Counted from the first letter of the stretch, positions 21,232 through 32,379 are shown. The stretch: 64,000 nucleotides of DNA from Clostridium sp. 1001271B_151109_B4 (GCF_015670405.1 NZ_JADPBQ010000011.1:23483-87482), one strand, 5' to 3'. Notes: generated by a model not told the origin, from the sequence alone. Program-made: numbers and translations.

Positions 21232-21567
21232 ATGGAAGCTAGAGCTATAGCTAAATATGTGAGAATGTCTCCAATGAAAGTAGGAGTTGTTCTTGATTTA
21301 ATAAGAGGAAAAAATGTTAACGAGGCTTTCGCTATATTACAATACACTCCAAAAGATGCTGCAGTTGTTATAAACAAAGTTTTAAAATCAGCTGTTGCAA
21401 ATGCAGAGAACAATCATGACTTAAATGTTGAAAACTTATATGTTGCTGAAACATTCGTAGGTGCTGGTCCAACTTTAAAGAGATTTAGACCAATGGACCA
21501 CGGTAAAGCGTTCAGAATCAATAAGAGAACAAGTCATATTACAGTAGTAGTTAAAGAAAGAGCTTAG
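21232..21567 (+). CDS. rplV: 50S ribosomal protein L22
   Basis: L22 extends a hairpin into the exit tunnel near the macrolide site. The 111-residue protein shows [20 protein letters not shown] at its start and the tunnel hairpin [20 protein letters not shown] near residues 80-99, with no insertion or deletion of the kind linked to macrolide resistance. It lies 21 bp after rpsS. Confidence 0.98.
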   Translation: MEARAIAKYVRMSPMKVGVVLDLIRGKNVNEAFAILQYTPKDAAVVINKVLKSAVANAENNHDLNVENLYVAETFVGAGPTLKRFRPMDHGKAFRINKRTSHITVVVKERA

Positions 21568-21587
21568 TAAGAAGGAGGGAAAAACAA

Positions 21588-22256
21588 GTGGGTCAAAAAG
21601 TACATCCTCACGGACTTAGAGTTGGAGTTATCAAAGGTTGGGACGCAAAATGGTACGCTGATAAGAGAACATTCGCAGACAACTTAATAGAAGATAACAA
21701 AATAAGAGAATTCGTAAAGAAGGAACTTTTCTCAGCTGGTATAGCTAAGATTGAAATCGAAAGATCAGCTAAAAGAGTTAAGTTAAATATACACACTGCT
21801 AAACCAGGTGTTGTTATTGGTAAAGGTGGTTCAGGAATCGAAGCTTTAAAAGCTAAGGTTACTAAATTAGTAAACGGAAAGAATATTTTAATAAATATAG
21901 TTGAAGTTAAGAATGCTGAAGCAAACGCTCAATTAGTTGCTGAAAACATTGCTGCTCAATTAGAAAAGAGAGTTTCTTTCAGAAGAGCTATGAAACAAAG
22001 CATCCAAAGAGCTATGAGATTAGGAGCTAAGGGTGTTAAAACAGCTTGTTCAGGAAGATTAGGTGGAGCTGAAATCGCTAGAACTGAACAATATCATGAA
22101 GGAACAATTCCACTACAAACATTAAGAGCTGATATCGATTATGGATTTGCTGAAGCAGATACAACATACGGTAAAATCGGAGTTAAAGTTTGGGTTTATA
22201 ATGGAGAAGTTCTTCCAACTAAAAAAGTTGAAAAGAAGGAAGAAGTTAACGCGTAA
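21588..22256 (+). CDS. rpsC: 30S ribosomal protein S3
   Basis: S3 lies at the mRNA entry tunnel and contributes helicase activity. It starts at GTG after AAGGAGGG and has 222 residues. The KH domain motif [14 protein letters not shown] (about residues 75-88) and the C-terminal domain [17 protein letters not shown] are clear. The last residues are Lys/Glu-rich. Confidence 0.99.
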   Translation: MGQKVHPHGLRVGVIKGWDAKWYADKRTFADNLIEDNKIREFVKKELFSAGIAKIEIERSAKRVKLNIHTAKPGVVIGKGGSGIEALKAKVTKLVNGKNILINIVEVKNAEANAQLVAENIAAQLEKRVSFRRAMKQSIQRAMRLGAKGVKTACSGRLGGAEIARTEQYHEGTIPLQTLRADIDYGFAEADTTYGKIGVKVWVYNGEVLPTKKVEKKEEVNA

Positions 22257-22274
22257 GAAAGGAGGAATATAATC

Positions 22275-22709
22275 ATGTTAATGCCTAAAAGAGTTAAGCA
22301 TCGTAAGGTACAACGTGGTAGAATGAAAGGAAAAGCTACTAGAGGTAATTTCCTTGCATACGGAGATTTTGGTATCCAAGCACAAACTTGTGGATGGATA
22401 ACAAGTAACCAAATAGAATCTGCCAGAATAGCAATTAACAGATACATTAGAAGAGGAGGAAAACTTTGGATAAAAGTATTCCCAGATAAGCCAGTTACTG
22501 AAAAGCCAGCTGAAACAAGAATGGGTTCTGGTAAAGGTTCACCAGAATATTGGGTAGCTGTAGTTAAACCTGGTAGAGTATTATTCGAATTATCAGGAGT
22601 TAACGAAGAAGTTGCAAGAGAAGCAATGAGACTTGCATCACACAAACTTCCTGTAAAGTGTAAATTCGTTACAAGAAGAGATTTTGAGGAAATGGGTGGT
22701 GAAGAATAA
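22275..22709 (+). CDS. rplP: 50S ribosomal protein L16
   Basis: L16 organises the A-site tRNA path on the 50S. The 144-residue product begins [15 protein letters not shown] behind [30 protein letters not shown] (around residues 74-95) carries the conserved arginine that is hydroxylated in some bacteria. Its stop overlaps the rpmC start (TAATG). Confidence 0.98.
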   Translation: MLMPKRVKHRKVQRGRMKGKATRGNFLAYGDFGIQAQTCGWITSNQIESARIAINRYIRRGGKLWIKVFPDKPVTEKPAETRMGSGKGSPEYWVAVVKPGRVLFELSGVNEEVAREAMRLASHKLPVKCKFVTRRDFEEMGGEE

Positions 22710-22921
22710 TGAAGGCTAGAGAATTAAAAGATTTAAGAGCAAATAATCCTCAAGATTTAGTTGCTAAATTAGGAGAATTAAAAGCTGAATTATTCAACTT
22801 AAGATTCCAATTAGCTACAGGACAATTAGAAAATCCTATGAGAATAAGAGAAGTAAAGAAATCTATAGCCCAAATCAAAACCATCATTAGAGAAGAAGAG
22901 ATCAGGGCATTTGAACAGTAA
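22709..22921 (+). CDS. rpmC: 50S ribosomal protein L29
   Basis: L29 is a small two-helix protein at the tunnel exit next to L23. The 70-residue product contains ELRELKDL-like [13 protein letters not shown] and the helix [23 protein letters not shown]. It starts one base inside the rplP stop codon, with the ribosome site in the rplP C-terminus (GAGGAAATGGGTGG). Confidence 0.97.
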   Translation: MKARELKDLRANNPQDLVAKLGELKAELFNLRFQLATGQLENPMRIREVKKSIAQIKTIIREEEIRAFEQ

Positions 22922-22943
22922 ATCTGGAAGGAGGTAGCCCCTA

Positions 22944-23198
22944 ATGGAAAGAGGATTAAGAAAGAAGAAAATCGGTAGAGTTGTTTCTGATAAAATGGAT
23001 AAAACTATCGTAGTTGCTGTTGAAACTAAGGTAAGACATCCACTATACGGAAAAACTATGAATAGAACTACTAAATTCAAAGCTCATGATGAAAATAATG
23101 AAGCTAACATGAATGATAGAGTATTAATAATGGAAACTAGACCATTATCTAAAGATAAGAGATGGAGACTTGTTGAAATAGTTGAAAGAGCTAAATAA
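22944..23198 (+). CDS. rpsQ: 30S ribosomal protein S17
   Basis: S17 is a primary 16S-binding OB-fold protein. The 84-residue product carries the family signature [18 protein letters not shown] and [19 protein letters not shown]. It is preceded by GGAAGGAGG and sits between rpmC and rplN as in all clostridial spc operons. Confidence 0.98.
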   Translation: MERGLRKKKIGRVVSDKMDKTIVVAVETKVRHPLYGKTMNRTTKFKAHDENNEANMNDRVLIMETRPLSKDKRWRLVEIVERAK

Positions 23199-23230
23199 GC
23201 TTTTAAAGACTGAAAGGAGGGTAAATTTCA

Positions 23231-23599
23231 ATGATACAACAACAAACCTTATTAAAGGTAGCAGATAACTCAGGTGCTAAAGAAATAATGTGTATCAGAG
23301 TTTTAGGCGGATCAAAGAGAAAGTTCGGTAACATTGGAGATATAATAGTAGCTAGCGTTAAAAGTGCAACACCAGGCGGAGTTGTTAAAAAAGGTGACGT
23401 TGTAAAAGCTGTTATTGTTAGATCAGTAAGAGGATTAAGAAGAGCTGACGGTTCATACATCAAATTTGATGAGAACGCTGCTGTTATAATAAAAGATGAT
23501 AAGCAACCAAGAGGAACTCGTATCTTCGGACCAGTTGCTAGGGAGCTAAGAGATAAAGAATTTAACAAAATATTATCATTAGCACCAGAAGTTCTATAA
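23231..23599 (+). CDS. rplN: 50S ribosomal protein L14
   Basis: L14 forms part of the inter-subunit bridge and the binding surface for the silencing factor RsfS. The 122-residue protein begins [19 protein letters not shown] and has the usual [20 protein letters not shown] and [13 protein letters not shown]. First gene of the classical spc operon; no separate promoter was visible in the 32-base spacer. Confidence 0.99.
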   Translation: MIQQQTLLKVADNSGAKEIMCIRVLGGSKRKFGNIGDIIVASVKSATPGGVVKKGDVVKAVIVRSVRGLRRADGSYIKFDENAAVIIKDDKQPRGTRIFGPVARELRDKEFNKILSLAPEVL

Positions 23600-23616
23600 T
23601 AGAGGAGGTGGCTAAT

Positions 23617-23931
23617 TTGAAGTTACACGTTAAAAAGAACGACACAGTAGTAGTTATTTCTGGTAAAGATGCTGGGAAAACTGGTGAAGTTTTAAAAGTA
23701 TATCCAAAAACAGGAAAGGTTCTTGTTCAAGGAGTTAACATAGTAAAGAAACATCAAAAACCATCTAGAGCTAATGCTCAAGGCGGAATAATTGAAAAAG
23801 AAGGAGCTATCTACAGCTCAAAAGTTATGTTATACTGCACAAAATGCAAAAATGCTACAAGAATTAGCAGTAAAATCTTAGAAGATGGTACTAAGGTTAG
23901 AGTTTGTAAGAAGTGTGGAGAAACATTCTAA
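23617..23931 (+). CDS. rplX: 50S ribosomal protein L24
   Basis: L24 initiates 50S assembly. I place the start at TTG 23617, because AGAGGAGG (23601-23608) ends eight bases upstream; the alternative GTG at 23608 overlaps that site. This gives 104 residues beginning [21 protein letters not shown], a KOW motif, as in relatives. A zinc-ribbon-like pair, CTKC near residue 75 and CKKC near the C-terminus, is typical of Firmicute L24. Confidence 0.95.
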   Translation: MKLHVKKNDTVVVISGKDAGKTGEVLKVYPKTGKVLVQGVNIVKKHQKPSRANAQGGIIEKEGAIYSSKVMLYCTKCKNATRISSKILEDGTKVRVCKKCGETF

Positions 23932-23953
23932 GATCTGAAAGGAGGTACTAATT

Positions 23954-24496
23954 ATGACACCAAGACTTCAAGAGAAGTATACAAATGAAGTAATTCAAGC
24001 GATGACAGAAAAGTTCGGATACAAAAACGTTATGGAAGTTCCAAAGCTTGAAAAAATCGTTATAAATATGGGAGTTGGAGAAGCTAAAGATAACCAAAAG
24101 GTTTTAGAATCTGCGGTTGCTGATTTACAACTTATCTCAGGACAAAAGCCAATCTTAACAAGAGCAAAGAAATCTGTTGCTAACTTTAAGATTAGAGAAA
24201 ACATGGCATTAGGATGTAAAGTTACATTAAGAGGAGCAAAGATGTTTGAATTTGCTGATAAGCTAATGTCAATTGCTCTTCCAAGAGTTAGAGACTTTAG
24301 AGGGGTTTCTGACAAAGCATTTGACGGAAGAGGAAATTATTCTTTAGGAATTAAAGAACAATTAATATTCCCAGAAGTAGAATACGATAAGATCGATAAG
24401 GTTAGAGGAATGGATATTATCTTCGTTACAACTGCAAAGACTGACGAAGAAGCAAGAGAATTATTAAGATTCCTTGGTATGCCATTCGCTCAATAA
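23954..24496 (+). CDS. rplE: 50S ribosomal protein L5
   Basis: L5 binds 5S rRNA in the central protuberance. The 180-residue protein includes [16 protein letters not shown] (about residues 34-49), the P-site loop [18 protein letters not shown] and a C-terminal [14 protein letters not shown]. It follows rplX by 22 bp with AAAGGAGG. Confidence 0.99.
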   Translation: MTPRLQEKYTNEVIQAMTEKFGYKNVMEVPKLEKIVINMGVGEAKDNQKVLESAVADLQLISGQKPILTRAKKSVANFKIRENMALGCKVTLRGAKMFEFADKLMSIALPRVRDFRGVSDKAFDGRGNYSLGIKEQLIFPEVEYDKIDKVRGMDIIFVTTAKTDEEARELLRFLGMPFAQ

Positions 24497-24511
24497 TAAG
24501 GAGGGAAAACT

Positions 24512-24697
24512 GTGGCACGTAAAGCTATTATTGAAAAGTGGAGCAAAGCTCCTAAATATAAAACAAGAGCTTATACAAGATGCAGAATATGTGGAAGACC
24601 ACATGCAGTATTAAGAAAGTTTGGTATTTGCCGTATATGCTTTAGAGAACTTGCTTACAAGGGTGAAATTCCTGGTTGTAAGAAGGCAAGCTGGTAA
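24512..24697 (+). CDS. rpsN: 30S ribosomal protein S14, zinc-binding form
   Basis: This is the 61-residue type Z S14: [12 protein letters not shown]... with CRIC at residues 24-27 and CRIC at 40-43 holding zinc. It starts at GTG behind AAGGAGGG. A zinc-free, longer S14 paralogue may exist elsewhere, as in other Firmicutes. Confidence 0.98.
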   Translation: MARKAIIEKWSKAPKYKTRAYTRCRICGRPHAVLRKFGICRICFRELAYKGEIPGCKKASW

Positions 24698-24725
24698 ACC
24701 TAACGACTGAAAGGAGGCAAATTAA

Positions 24726-25124
24726 ATGGTTATGACAGATCCTATCGCAGATTTACTAACTCGTATTAGAAATGCGAATGCTGTAAGACACGAAGTAGTA
24801 GAAGTTCCTTCTTCAAACGTAAAGAAGGCTGTTGCAAATATATTATTACAAGAGGGATACATCAAAAATATTGAAGAATATAATGACGGTGTAGTTCCAA
24901 TGATGAGATTATCTCTTAAATACGGTTCTAACAAAGAAAGAGTTATAACTGGAATCAAGAGAATTTCAAAACCAGGTTTAAGAGTATACTGTAAGAAGGA
25001 TGAAGTTCCAAGAGTTCTTAATGGATTAGGAATCGCTGTAATTTCAACTTCAAAAGGTATAGTTGTAGACAGAGAAGCTAGAAAATTAGGCTTAGGTGGA
25101 GAAGTTGTTTGCTACGTTTGGTAG
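24726..25124 (+). CDS. rpsH: 30S ribosomal protein S8
   Basis: S8 binds the 16S central domain and represses the spc operon in E. coli. The ATG at 24726 is eight bases from AAGGAGG and gives 132 residues; a second ATG two codons in is too far from it. [15 protein letters not shown] starts the protein, and the C-terminal [26 protein letters not shown] is canonical. Confidence 0.98.
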   Translation: MVMTDPIADLLTRIRNANAVRHEVVEVPSSNVKKAVANILLQEGYIKNIEEYNDGVVPMMRLSLKYGSNKERVITGIKRISKPGLRVYCKKDEVPRVLNGLGIAVISTSKGIVVDREARKLGLGGEVVCYVW

Positions 25125-25187
25125 TAACAAATTTGAAATTAAGTAGATTAACATATAGATCTAAGAAGTAATACAGGAGGTGCGATT

Positions 25188-25730
25188 ATGTCAAGAGTAG
25201 GTAGATTACCAATAGCTATCCCTGCTGGAGTTACAGTTACAGTTACTGAAGATAACGTTGTTACTGTAAAAGGACCAAAAGGGCAATTAGTTAAGGCTAT
25301 GGACAAAGACATGAATATAGCAGTTGAAGACAACCAAGTTGTTGTTACAAGACCTAGTGATGTTAAAGAGCATAGAGCTCTTCACGGATTAACTAGAGCA
25401 TTAATCAACAACATGATCATAGGAGTTGAAAAGGGATACCAAAAGACTCTAGAATTAATCGGTGTTGGTTATAGAGCTCAATTACAAGGAAAGAAACTTG
25501 TAATGAACTTAGGATATTCACACCCAGTTGAAATAGAACCAGCTGAAGGAATTACTTTCGAAACTCCAGCAGCTACAAAAGTAGTTGTTTCAGGAATCGA
25601 TAAGCAATTAGTTGGTGCTGCTGCGGCTGATATAAGAAAGTGGAGAAAACCTGAACCATATAAGGGTAAAGGAATTAAATTCGAAGGCGAAGTTATCAGA
25701 CGTAAAGAAGGTAAGACTGGTAAGAAATAA
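25188..25730 (+). CDS. rplF: 50S ribosomal protein L6
   Basis: L6 has two tandem similar domains near the sarcin-ricin loop. The 180-residue product begins [19 protein letters not shown]; the C-terminal [19 protein letters not shown] is conserved. A 63-base spacer separates it from rpsH, the longest gap within this part of the spc operon. Confidence 0.99.
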   Translation: MSRVGRLPIAIPAGVTVTVTEDNVVTVKGPKGQLVKAMDKDMNIAVEDNQVVVTRPSDVKEHRALHGLTRALINNMIIGVEKGYQKTLELIGVGYRAQLQGKKLVMNLGYSHPVEIEPAEGITFETPAATKVVVSGIDKQLVGAAAADIRKWRKPEPYKGKGIKFEGEVIRRKEGKTGKK

Positions 25731-25749
25731 TTAGGAAGGAGTGAACCTT

Positions 25750-26112
25750 ATGTTCAAGAAGGCAGACAAAAAAGCAAGCAGAGCAAAGCGTCACCTTAGA
25801 GTACGTAAGAAAGTTTCTGGTACTCCTGAAAGACCAAGACTTTCAGTTTATAGAAGTGAAAAAAACATATATGCTCAAATTATAGATGATATAAATGCTG
25901 TAACTTTAGTATCTGCTTCAACTTTAGATAAAGAAGTTGATGTTAAGGTAGGCGGAAACAAAGAAGCTGCTAAATTAGTTGGTGAATTAGTTGCTAAAAG
26001 AGCTTTAGATAAAGGTATAACTGAAGTTGTATTCGACAGAGGTGGATACGTATATCACGGAAGAGTTCAAACATTAGCAGAAAGCGCTAGAGAAGCAGGC
26101 TTAAAATTCTAA
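25750..26112 (+). CDS. rplR: 50S ribosomal protein L18
   Basis: L18 helps load 5S rRNA. The ATG at 25750 is chosen since the AAGGAG site (25736-25741) overlaps the upstream in-frame GTG 25741. It gives 120 residues. [23 protein letters not shown] near the N-terminus and [24 protein letters not shown] at the end are diagnostic. Confidence 0.97.
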   Translation: MFKKADKKASRAKRHLRVRKKVSGTPERPRLSVYRSEKNIYAQIIDDINAVTLVSASTLDKEVDVKVGGNKEAAKLVGELVAKRALDKGITEVVFDRGGYVYHGRVQTLAESAREAGLKF

Positions 26113-26132
26113 TCAAACAAGGAGGGAAATCA

Positions 26133-26630
26133 ATGAGAATCGATCCTAGCACACTAGACCTTAAGGAAAAGGTTGTTTTTATAAACAGAGTTACTAAGGT
26201 TGTTAAGGGTGGTAGAAACTTCAGATTCAGCGCTTTAGTTGTTGTTGGTGACGAGAACGGACACGTAGGCGTAGGAATGGGTAAGTCAATCGAAATCCCA
26301 GAAGCAATTAAAAAAGGAATCGAAGACGCTAAGAAAAACATGGTTAGCGTTGCTATAGTTGGAACAACAGTTCCTCACGAAATATATGGTAAGTTTGGAA
26401 CTGGTAAAGTTTTAATCATGCCAGCTAAAGAAGGTACAGGAGTTATTGCTGGTGGACCAGCAAGAGCTGTATTAGAATTAGCAGGATTAAAGGACGTTAG
26501 AGCTAAGTCTTTAGGTTCAAACAATCCAAGAAACATGGTAAATGCTACAATTAATGGTTTAGCAAACTTAAGAACAGCTGAAGATATAGCTAGATTAAGA
26601 GGCAAAACTGTAGAAGAAATATTAGGTTAG
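26133..26630 (+). CDS. rpsE: 30S ribosomal protein S5
   Basis: S5 controls decoding fidelity at the mRNA entry. The 165-residue protein has the double-stranded-RNA-binding fold: [20 protein letters not shown] (about residues 18-37) and [18 protein letters not shown]. The loop where spectinomycin-resistance changes arise (VVKGGR) is wild type. It lies 20 bp after rplR. Confidence 0.99.
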   Translation: MRIDPSTLDLKEKVVFINRVTKVVKGGRNFRFSALVVVGDENGHVGVGMGKSIEIPEAIKKGIEDAKKNMVSVAIVGTTVPHEIYGKFGTGKVLIMPAKEGTGVIAGGPARAVLELAGLKDVRAKSLGSNNPRNMVNATINGLANLRTAEDIARLRGKTVEEILG

Positions 26631-26642
26631 GAGGTATACGCA

Positions 26643-26822
26643 ATGGCAAAGATAAAGGTTACTTTAGTTAAAAGCTTAATAGGCAGAAAGAAAGACCATA
26701 TCGCTACTGCAAATGCTCTTGGTCTAAGAAAGATTAACAAAACTGTAGAGCATGAGGATACTCCTCAAATCAGAGGTATGATCAACAAAGTTGACTACTT
26801 ATTAAAAGTAGAAGAAGTATAA
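26643..26822 (+). CDS. rpmD: 50S ribosomal protein L30
   Basis: L30 is a small beta-alpha-beta large-subunit protein. This 59-residue product reads [19 protein letters not shown] and ends in the basic/acidic DYLLKVEEV. It starts 12 bases after the rpsE stop; the ribosome site TTAGGAGG overlaps the rpsE stop. Confidence 0.97.
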   Translation: MAKIKVTLVKSLIGRKKDHIATANALGLRKINKTVEHEDTPQIRGMINKVDYLLKVEEV

Positions 26823-26843
26823 TAAAGAGGAGGTGCACGAGAT

Positions 26844-27284
26844 ATGAAACTTCATGAATTAAAACCAGCAGCTGGTAGTAAAAAAGCTCCTAAGAGAGTT
26901 GGTAGAGGTACTGGTTCAGGTTTAGGAAGAAACGCTGGTAAAGGTGAAAAAGGACAAAACGCTAGATCAGGCGGTGGAGTTAGACCAGGATTTGAAGGTG
27001 GTCAAATGCCATTATACAGAAGACTTCCTAAGAGAGGATTCACTAATATCTTCGCTAAGCAAATAGTTTCTATCAATGTTGATAGATTAAACATATTTGA
27101 AAACGGCACAGTAGTAACTCCAGAATTATTACTTGAAACAAGAGTAATATCTAAAGTTAAAGATGGAGTTAAGATATTAGGAAACGGAACACTAGAAAAG
27201 AGCTTAACTGTTCAAGGATGTAAGATGTCTAAGGCAGCAGCTGAAAAGATAGAAGCAGCTGGAGGAAAAGTTGAGGTGATGTAA
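26844..27284 (+). CDS. rplO: 50S ribosomal protein L15
   Basis: L15 is a late-assembly protein with a Gly/Lys/Arg-rich N-terminal tail ([19 protein letters not shown], about residues 20-38) that threads into 23S rRNA, then a globular domain. It has 146 residues. The stop is one base before the secY start, consistent with coupled translation. Confidence 0.98.
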   Translation: MKLHELKPAAGSKKAPKRVGRGTGSGLGRNAGKGEKGQNARSGGGVRPGFEGGQMPLYRRLPKRGFTNIFAKQIVSINVDRLNIFENGTVVTPELLLETRVISKVKDGVKILGNGTLEKSLTVQGCKMSKAAAEKIEAAGGKVEVM

Positions 27285-27285
27285 T

Positions 27286-28563
27286 ATGCTATCAACCCTA
27301 CGTAATGCCTGGAAGGTTCCGGAACTTAGAAAAAGATTTTTATGGACGATATTTTTAGTAGCAATTTTCAGGATTGGAATACATATTCCCGTTCCTGGAA
27401 TTGATACTAGTTATTTAAGCTCAATGACAAACTCTGGTGGGTTACTTGGTTTTTATAATTTAATATCAGGAGGAGCTTTAAGCAAGTTTAGTATATTTGC
27501 ATTAAGCGTTTCACCTTATATTAATGCATCAATCATAATGCAATTATTAACAATTGCAATTCCTTCATTAGAACAACTATCTAAAGAAGGAGAAGAAGGT
27601 AGAAAAAAAATTCAATCTATTACAAGATATGCTTCAATAGCTATAGGTTTTGTATTAGCAATTGGAATTTACTCAATGATTGCAGCACAAGGTGCAGCAA
27701 CAGGATTAAATACAGCTCAAAAGGCAATAGTATTAATTTCATTGGTAGTAGGATCTACTTTCTGTATGTGGCTTGGTGATCAAATAACTCAAAAAGGATT
27801 TGGAAATGGAGTTTCAATATTAATATTTGTCAATATAGTATCTCAATTACCTACAACTTTAATGTCATTATTTACATTAAAAGAAGCAGGTGAAATTACT
27901 ATTATTGAAATAGCATTATTCTTAGTTGGTGCTTTAGCACTATTAGTATTTACAATTTACTTCTCGTTAGCAGAGAGAAGAGTGCCAATCCAGTATGCTG
28001 GTAAGGCTGTAGGTTCTAAGGTTATGAAAGGTCAATCTACTCATATACCACTAAGTTTAATTGGATCAGCAGTTATTGCAATTATTTTTGCAATGTCTGT
28101 AATGATGTTCCCTGAAACAATAGCTAATTTCTTCCCAACTAAGGGATGGTCACAATGGATATTAAACAGTCCATATAGTATTTTTAATAAAAGTACATGG
28201 ATGTATCCAGTTTGTTATGCAGTATTAACAGTATTCTTTACTTGGTTCTATACTCAAATAACATTTAAACCAGATGAAATGGCTGAGAATCTTCATAAGT
28301 CTGCAGGCTTTGTACCAGGAGTAAGACCAGGTGAAGCTACAGAGAAGTATTTCGAAAAAGTACTTACTAAAGTATCTTTAATCGGGGGATTATTTGCAGC
28401 ATTATTAGCTGTTACTCCAATATTAATTAGTAATTATACAGATTTAAGTGGAATCCAATTTGGTGGAACGTCACTATTAATACTAATTGGAGTTGGTTTA
28501 GATTTTTCTAGACAGTTAGACTCACAATTAGTTATGAGACACTACCAAGGATTCTTAAAATAG
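27286..28563 (+). CDS. secY: Preprotein translocase channel subunit SecY
   Basis: SecY is the protein-conducting channel in the cytoplasmic membrane. The 425-residue protein shows ten hydrophobic segments, the plug region near [19 protein letters not shown] (around residues 56-74), and the cytoplasmic loops [14 protein letters not shown] and [13 protein letters not shown]. It works with SecE (1575). It directly follows rplO with GAGGTGATG as ribosome site. Confidence 0.99.
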   Translation: MLSTLRNAWKVPELRKRFLWTIFLVAIFRIGIHIPVPGIDTSYLSSMTNSGGLLGFYNLISGGALSKFSIFALSVSPYINASIIMQLLTIAIPSLEQLSKEGEEGRKKIQSITRYASIAIGFVLAIGIYSMIAAQGAATGLNTAQKAIVLISLVVGSTFCMWLGDQITQKGFGNGVSILIFVNIVSQLPTTLMSLFTLKEAGEITIIEIALFLVGALALLVFTIYFSLAERRVPIQYAGKAVGSKVMKGQSTHIPLSLIGSAVIAIIFAMSVMMFPETIANFFPTKGWSQWILNSPYSIFNKSTWMYPVCYAVLTVFFTWFYTQITFKPDEMAENLHKSAGFVPGVRPGEATEKYFEKVLTKVSLIGGLFAALLAVTPILISNYTDLSGIQFGGTSLLILIGVGLDFSRQLDSQLVMRHYQGFLK

Positions 28564-28585
28564 ATTTATAATGGAGATGATGCCC

Positions 28586-29236
28586 GTGAAGATAGTATTA
28601 TTAGGTCCTCCTGGGGCTGGAAAAGGAACACAGGCAAAATCAATTAGTAATAGATACTCTATACCACATATTTCTACTGGGGATATCTTTAGAAAGAATA
28701 TTTCGGAAGAAACCCCTTTAGGAATAGAAGCAAAGCAATATATTGATAATGGTCAATTAGTACCAGATGAAGTAACTATTAATATGGTTAAGGATAGACT
28801 TACATGGGAAGACTGTAAAAATGGTTATCTATTAGATGGTTTCCCAAGAACTGTTGCTCAAGCTGAAGCTCTACAAGAGTTTTTAGAATCAAGAGATGAA
28901 AACTTAGATACAGCTTTATGTATCGAAGTACCTAGCAGTTTCATACTTGAAAGAATGACAGGAAGAAGAGTTTGTTTATCATGTGGAGCTAGTTACCATA
29001 TAAAATTCAATCCACCAACTGTTGATGGGGTTTGCGATGTTTGTGGAGACAATGTTATCCAAAGAAAAGATGATGTTGAGGAAACTGTAAAAGAGAGATT
29101 AGATGTCTATGAAAGACAAACACAACCACTGATTGATTTTTATAAAGAGAAAAACTTACTTTCTACTGTAGATGGAACTAAAGCTATTAATGAAGTATTC
29201 GAAAGTATCTGCGATATATTAGGGAGTGCAAACTAA
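28586..29236 (+). CDS. adk: Adenylate kinase
   Basis: Adk catalyses ATP + AMP to 2 ADP. GTG 28586 is taken as the start because GGAGA lies eight bases upstream; it gives the usual 216 residues. The P-loop GPPGAGKGT is at residues 7-15, the lid carries four zinc-ligand cysteines (CLSC...CDVC, around 130-153) typical of Gram-positive Adk, and DGFPRT is present. Its stop overlaps the map start by one base. Confidence 0.98.
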   Translation: MKIVLLGPPGAGKGTQAKSISNRYSIPHISTGDIFRKNISEETPLGIEAKQYIDNGQLVPDEVTINMVKDRLTWEDCKNGYLLDGFPRTVAQAEALQEFLESRDENLDTALCIEVPSSFILERMTGRRVCLSCGASYHIKFNPPTVDGVCDVCGDNVIQRKDDVEETVKERLDVYERQTQPLIDFYKEKNLLSTVDGTKAINEVFESICDILGSAN

Positions 29237-29985
29237 TGATTATTATCAAAAATGATAAAGAAATCGACCTAATGAGGATTGCTGGTAGAATCGTAGCTGA
29301 AACTCTTCTATTAGTTGAAAAAGAGGTTAAACCAGGAATAACTACTGCTGAGTTAGATAGGATAGCAGAAGAATTTATAACTAAGCATGGGGCGACACCT
29401 TCATTTAAAGGGCTCTATGGATTTCCTGCTTCACTATGTATATCTGTTAATGAGCAAGTAGTTCATGGAATACCAGGAGGGTATGTATTAAAAGAGGGAG
29501 ATATTATTAGTGTTGACTGTGGTGCACATATTAATGGGTTCCATGGAGATGCAGCAAGAACTTTTGCTGTAGGTAATATTTCGGATGAAGCAAAAAAACT
29601 TATTAAAGTTACTGAAGAATCCTTTTTTAAGGGTTTGGAATTTGCTAAAATAGGAAATAGACTAACTGATATTTCACATGAAATACAACGCTACGTTGAG
29701 GCTTCAGGTTTCTCTGTTGTAAGAGAATTTGTAGGTCACGGAATAGGAAAGAGTGTCCATGAGGATCCAGAAGTTCCTAACTTCGGAAGACCAGGCCGAG
29801 GTCCAAAATTAGTTGCTGGTATGGCTCTAGCTATAGAACCTATGGTTAATATGGGAACATATAGAGTAGCTACTTTAGGTGATGATTGGACAGTAGTCTC
29901 AGCAGATAAGAGCCTTTCGGCTCACTATGAAAACACTGTTGTAATTTTACCAGATGGACCAGAGATATTAACACTGATCAAATAA
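29236..29985 (+). CDS. map: Methionine aminopeptidase, type I
   Basis: This enzyme removes the initiator methionine from nascent proteins. The 249-residue protein has the pita-bread fold with metal ligands in [17 protein letters not shown] (two Asp), [10 protein letters not shown] (His), and downstream Glu residues in IEPMV and HYENTVVI. There is no N-terminal zinc-finger extension. It is coupled to adk by TAATG overlap. Confidence 0.98.
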   Translation: MIIIKNDKEIDLMRIAGRIVAETLLLVEKEVKPGITTAELDRIAEEFITKHGATPSFKGLYGFPASLCISVNEQVVHGIPGGYVLKEGDIISVDCGAHINGFHGDAARTFAVGNISDEAKKLIKVTEESFFKGLEFAKIGNRLTDISHEIQRYVEASGFSVVREFVGHGIGKSVHEDPEVPNFGRPGRGPKLVAGMALAIEPMVNMGTYRVATLGDDWTVVSADKSLSAHYENTVVILPDGPEILTLIK

Positions 29986-30068
29986 GTGTTGCTTAGTTAT
30001 AAATTCGCATGATACCAAAAGGTGGCTTGTAGATTTATGGCTAAGGTAATCATCGAGGTGAAAGTGAT

Positions 30069-30350
30069 TTGCAAAACAATGACTTAATTGGGAAAATTGT
30101 TCTTTCAAAATGCGGAAGAGATAAGAATCATTATTACGTTATTGTTGATAAAGTTGATGATACTTATTACCTTCTTAGTAATGGAAGTAATAAGACAATT
30201 CAGATGCCTAAGAAAAAAAGCATAAAACATTTTAGTGTTTTAGAGAATGTAGATGATGAGATTAAAGCATCAATTATATTAAAGAAAAAAGGTACTGATT
30301 TAAAAATTAAGAGATTTCTAAAACTAAAAGGCATTGTTAAGGAGGGTTGA
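30069..30350 (+). CDS. KOW-domain RNA-binding protein (L14e/L27e-like)
   Basis: The 93-residue product begins [22 protein letters not shown], an SH3-like KOW domain resembling archaeal and eukaryotic L14e/L27e. This gene sits between map and infA in many Firmicutes and is annotated as a KOW-domain protein; its molecular role is not settled. The TTG start is placed by GAGGTG (30055-30060) eight bases upstream. A basic C-terminal half suggests RNA contact. Confidence 0.88.
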   Translation: MQNNDLIGKIVLSKCGRDKNHYYVIVDKVDDTYYLLSNGSNKTIQMPKKKSIKHFSVLENVDDEIKASIILKKKGTDLKIKRFLKLKGIVKEG

Positions 30351-30357
30351 TTACCTT

Positions 30358-30576
30358 ATGTCAAAAGATGATGTAATAGAAATGCAAGGTGTAGTCTTAG
30401 AGGCTTTACCAAATGCAATGTTTCAAGTTGAGTTAGAAAGTGGTCATAAAATTTTAGCTCACATATCAGGAAAATTAAGAATGAACTTCATAAGAATTCT
30501 TCCAGGAGATAAGGTTACTATAGAACTTTCTCCATATGACCTAACAAGAGGAAGAATTACTTGGAGAGCAAAATAA
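30358..30576 (+). CDS. infA: Translation initiation factor IF-1
   Basis: IF-1 occupies the ribosomal A site during initiation. The ATG at 30358, after AAGGAGGG, gives the standard 72 residues; an in-frame extension to 30334 would overlap the upstream gene. It is a single OB domain with [17 protein letters not shown] and [19 protein letters not shown]. Confidence 0.98.
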   Translation: MSKDDVIEMQGVVLEALPNAMFQVELESGHKILAHISGKLRMNFIRILPGDKVTIELSPYDLTRGRITWRAK

Positions 30577-30596
30577 GGTAAATATATTTACCATAA

Positions 30597-30731
<135 letters not shown>

Positions 30732-30774
30732 TATGATTTAATATTAGGCAGAATAATTTACAATTATTAATATA

Positions 30775-30803
30775 TTGACTTTTATTTGAAAGTTCAATAT
30801 TAT
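30775..30803 (+). promoter_or_regulatory. Promoter of the alpha operon (rpsM onward)
   Basis: TTGACT (30775-30780), 17 bases, TATTAT (30798-30803). It gives a leader of about 135 bases before rpsM. Confidence 0.75.
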
Positions 30804-30833
30804 TATATAGGCGTTTAAATCAGCTTATTGATT

Positions 30834-30876
30834 TTAGGTACGGCTGACGATAGGTTAATTTAACCTATCGACCTAA
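30834..30876 (+). promoter_or_regulatory. Alpha-operon leader hairpin
   Basis: A perfect 10-bp stem CGATAGGTTA/TAACCTATCG (30848-30857 with 30861-30870) with loop ATT is enclosed by TTAGGT/ACCTAA (30834-30839 with 30871-30876). An eight-base one-sided bulge ACGGCTGA separates the two helices. It is a candidate protein-binding element; in E. coli S4 regulates this operon, but a match to that element is not claimed. Confidence 0.55.
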
Positions 30877-30947
30877 GATTTTAATATAAATTTACCAAAA
30901 GCAAAAATAAAAAATTGCATTTCAATAAACAGGAGGTGTAAGTTCAA

Positions 30948-31316
30948 ATGGCAAGAATAGCAGGCGTTGACCTACCAAAGGAAAAAAGAGTTGAAATAGG
31001 TCTAACATATATATACGGAGTTGGTTTATCTACTTCTCACAAGATATTAGCTACTACTGGAATCAATCCAGATACTAGAATTAAGGATCTTACTGAGGAT
31101 GAAGTAAATGAAATCAGAAACTATGTAAACAAGAACTTAATGGTTGAAGGTGACTTAAGAAGAGATGTTGCTTTAAATATTAAGAGATTAGTTGAAATAG
31201 GTTGTTACAGAGGTATTAGACATAGAAAAGGTCTTCCAGTTAGAGGACAAAAAACTAAGACTAACGCTAGAACTAGAAAAGGTCCTAAGAAGACTATCGC
31301 AAATAAGAAGAAGTAG
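30948..31316 (+). CDS. rpsM: 30S ribosomal protein S13
   Basis: S13 bridges the 30S head to the 50S subunit. The 122-residue protein begins [21 protein letters not shown] and ends in the basic tail [19 protein letters not shown] contacting P-site tRNA. Preceded by AGGAGG 12 bases upstream of the ATG. Confidence 0.99.
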   Translation: MARIAGVDLPKEKRVEIGLTYIYGVGLSTSHKILATTGINPDTRIKDLTEDEVNEIRNYVNKNLMVEGDLRRDVALNIKRLVEIGCYRGIRHRKGLPVRGQKTKTNARTRKGPKKTIANKKK

Positions 31317-31331
31317 TGAGGAGGGATTTCG

Positions 31332-31727
31332 ATGGCTCAAAAAGTCAAAAAGACTACTAGAAGAAGAAAAGAAAGAAAGAATGTTGAGCATGGTGCTGCA
31401 CACATCCAATCAACTTTCAATAACTCAATAGTTACTTTAACTGATGCGGCTGGAAATGCTTTATCATGGTCAAGTGCTGGAGCTCTAGGTTTCAGAGGTT
31501 CAAGAAAGAGCACACCATTTGCATCTCAAATGGCAGCAGAAACAGCAGCTAAAGCAGCTATGGAACACGGTTTAAAGAGTATAGAAGTATACGTAAAAGG
31601 ACCAGGAGCTGGTAGAGAAGCAGCTATAAGATCATTACAAGCTGCAGGATTAGAAGTAACTTTAATTAAAGATGTTACTCCAATTCCACACAACGGATGT
31701 AGACCACCGAAGAGAAGAAGAGTCTAA
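31332..31727 (+). CDS. rpsK: 30S ribosomal protein S11
   Basis: S11 lies on the 30S platform near the Shine-Dalgarno duplex. The 131-residue protein contains [19 protein letters not shown] and the C-terminal [19 protein letters not shown], both signature stretches. It follows rpsM by 15 bp with TGAGGAGGG as ribosome site. Confidence 0.99.
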   Translation: MAQKVKKTTRRRKERKNVEHGAAHIQSTFNNSIVTLTDAAGNALSWSSAGALGFRGSRKSTPFASQMAAETAAKAAMEHGLKSIEVYVKGPGAGREAAIRSLQAAGLEVTLIKDVTPIPHNGCRPPKRRRV

Positions 31728-31758
31728 TTATATTTAAATTCAACAGGAGGTGTAACGA

Positions 31759-32379
31759 ATGGCAAGATATACTGGAGCTACATGTAGATTATGTAGAAGA
31801 GAAGGTCAAAAGCTATTCCTTAAGGGAGATAGATGTTATACAGATAAATGTGCTTTCGTAAGAAGAAGCTATGCACCAGGACAACATGGAGCAGCTAAGA
31901 AGAAGTTATCTAACTACGGAGTACAATTAAGAGAAAAGCAAAAAGCTAGAAGAATATACGGTGTTTTAGAAGGTCAATTCAGACATTACTATGAAAAGGC
32001 TGACCACATGAAGGGAATCACTGGTGAAAACTTATTAATGTTACTAGAAATGAGATTAGATAACGTTGTTTATAGATTAGGATACGGTGCTTCTAGAAAC
32101 GAAGCTAGACAATTAGTTACTCACGGACATTTCTTAGTAAATGGTAAGAAAGTTGATATTCCATCATACAGAGTATCAGTTAACGATGTAGTATCTGTTT
32201 GCGAAAAGAGCAGAGGAACTGAAAAGTTCAAGACTTTCGCTGAAAATCCAAAGACATTACCAAAATGGTTAGAAGCTAACGTTGAAAACTATGAAGGTAA
32301 AGTTGTTGCTGCGCCAGCTAGAGAAGATATTGACGTACCAGTTAATGAAACTCTAATTGTCGAATTATACAGCAAATAA
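31759..32379 (+). CDS. rpsD: 30S ribosomal protein S4
   Basis: S4 is a primary assembly protein and common translational regulator. The 206-residue product has an N-terminal zinc-type cysteine cluster (CRLC at residues 9-12, then Cys26 and Cys31) and an S4 RNA-binding domain around residues 96-155 ([20 protein letters not shown]). Unlike Bacillus, where rpsD stands alone, it lies here in the alpha operon. Confidence 0.99.
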   Translation: MARYTGATCRLCRREGQKLFLKGDRCYTDKCAFVRRSYAPGQHGAAKKKLSNYGVQLREKQKARRIYGVLEGQFRHYYEKADHMKGITGENLLMLLEMRLDNVVYRLGYGASRNEARQLVTHGHFLVNGKKVDIPSYRVSVNDVVSVCEKSRGTEKFKTFAENPKTLPKWLEANVENYEGKVVAAPAREDIDVPVNETLIVELYSK

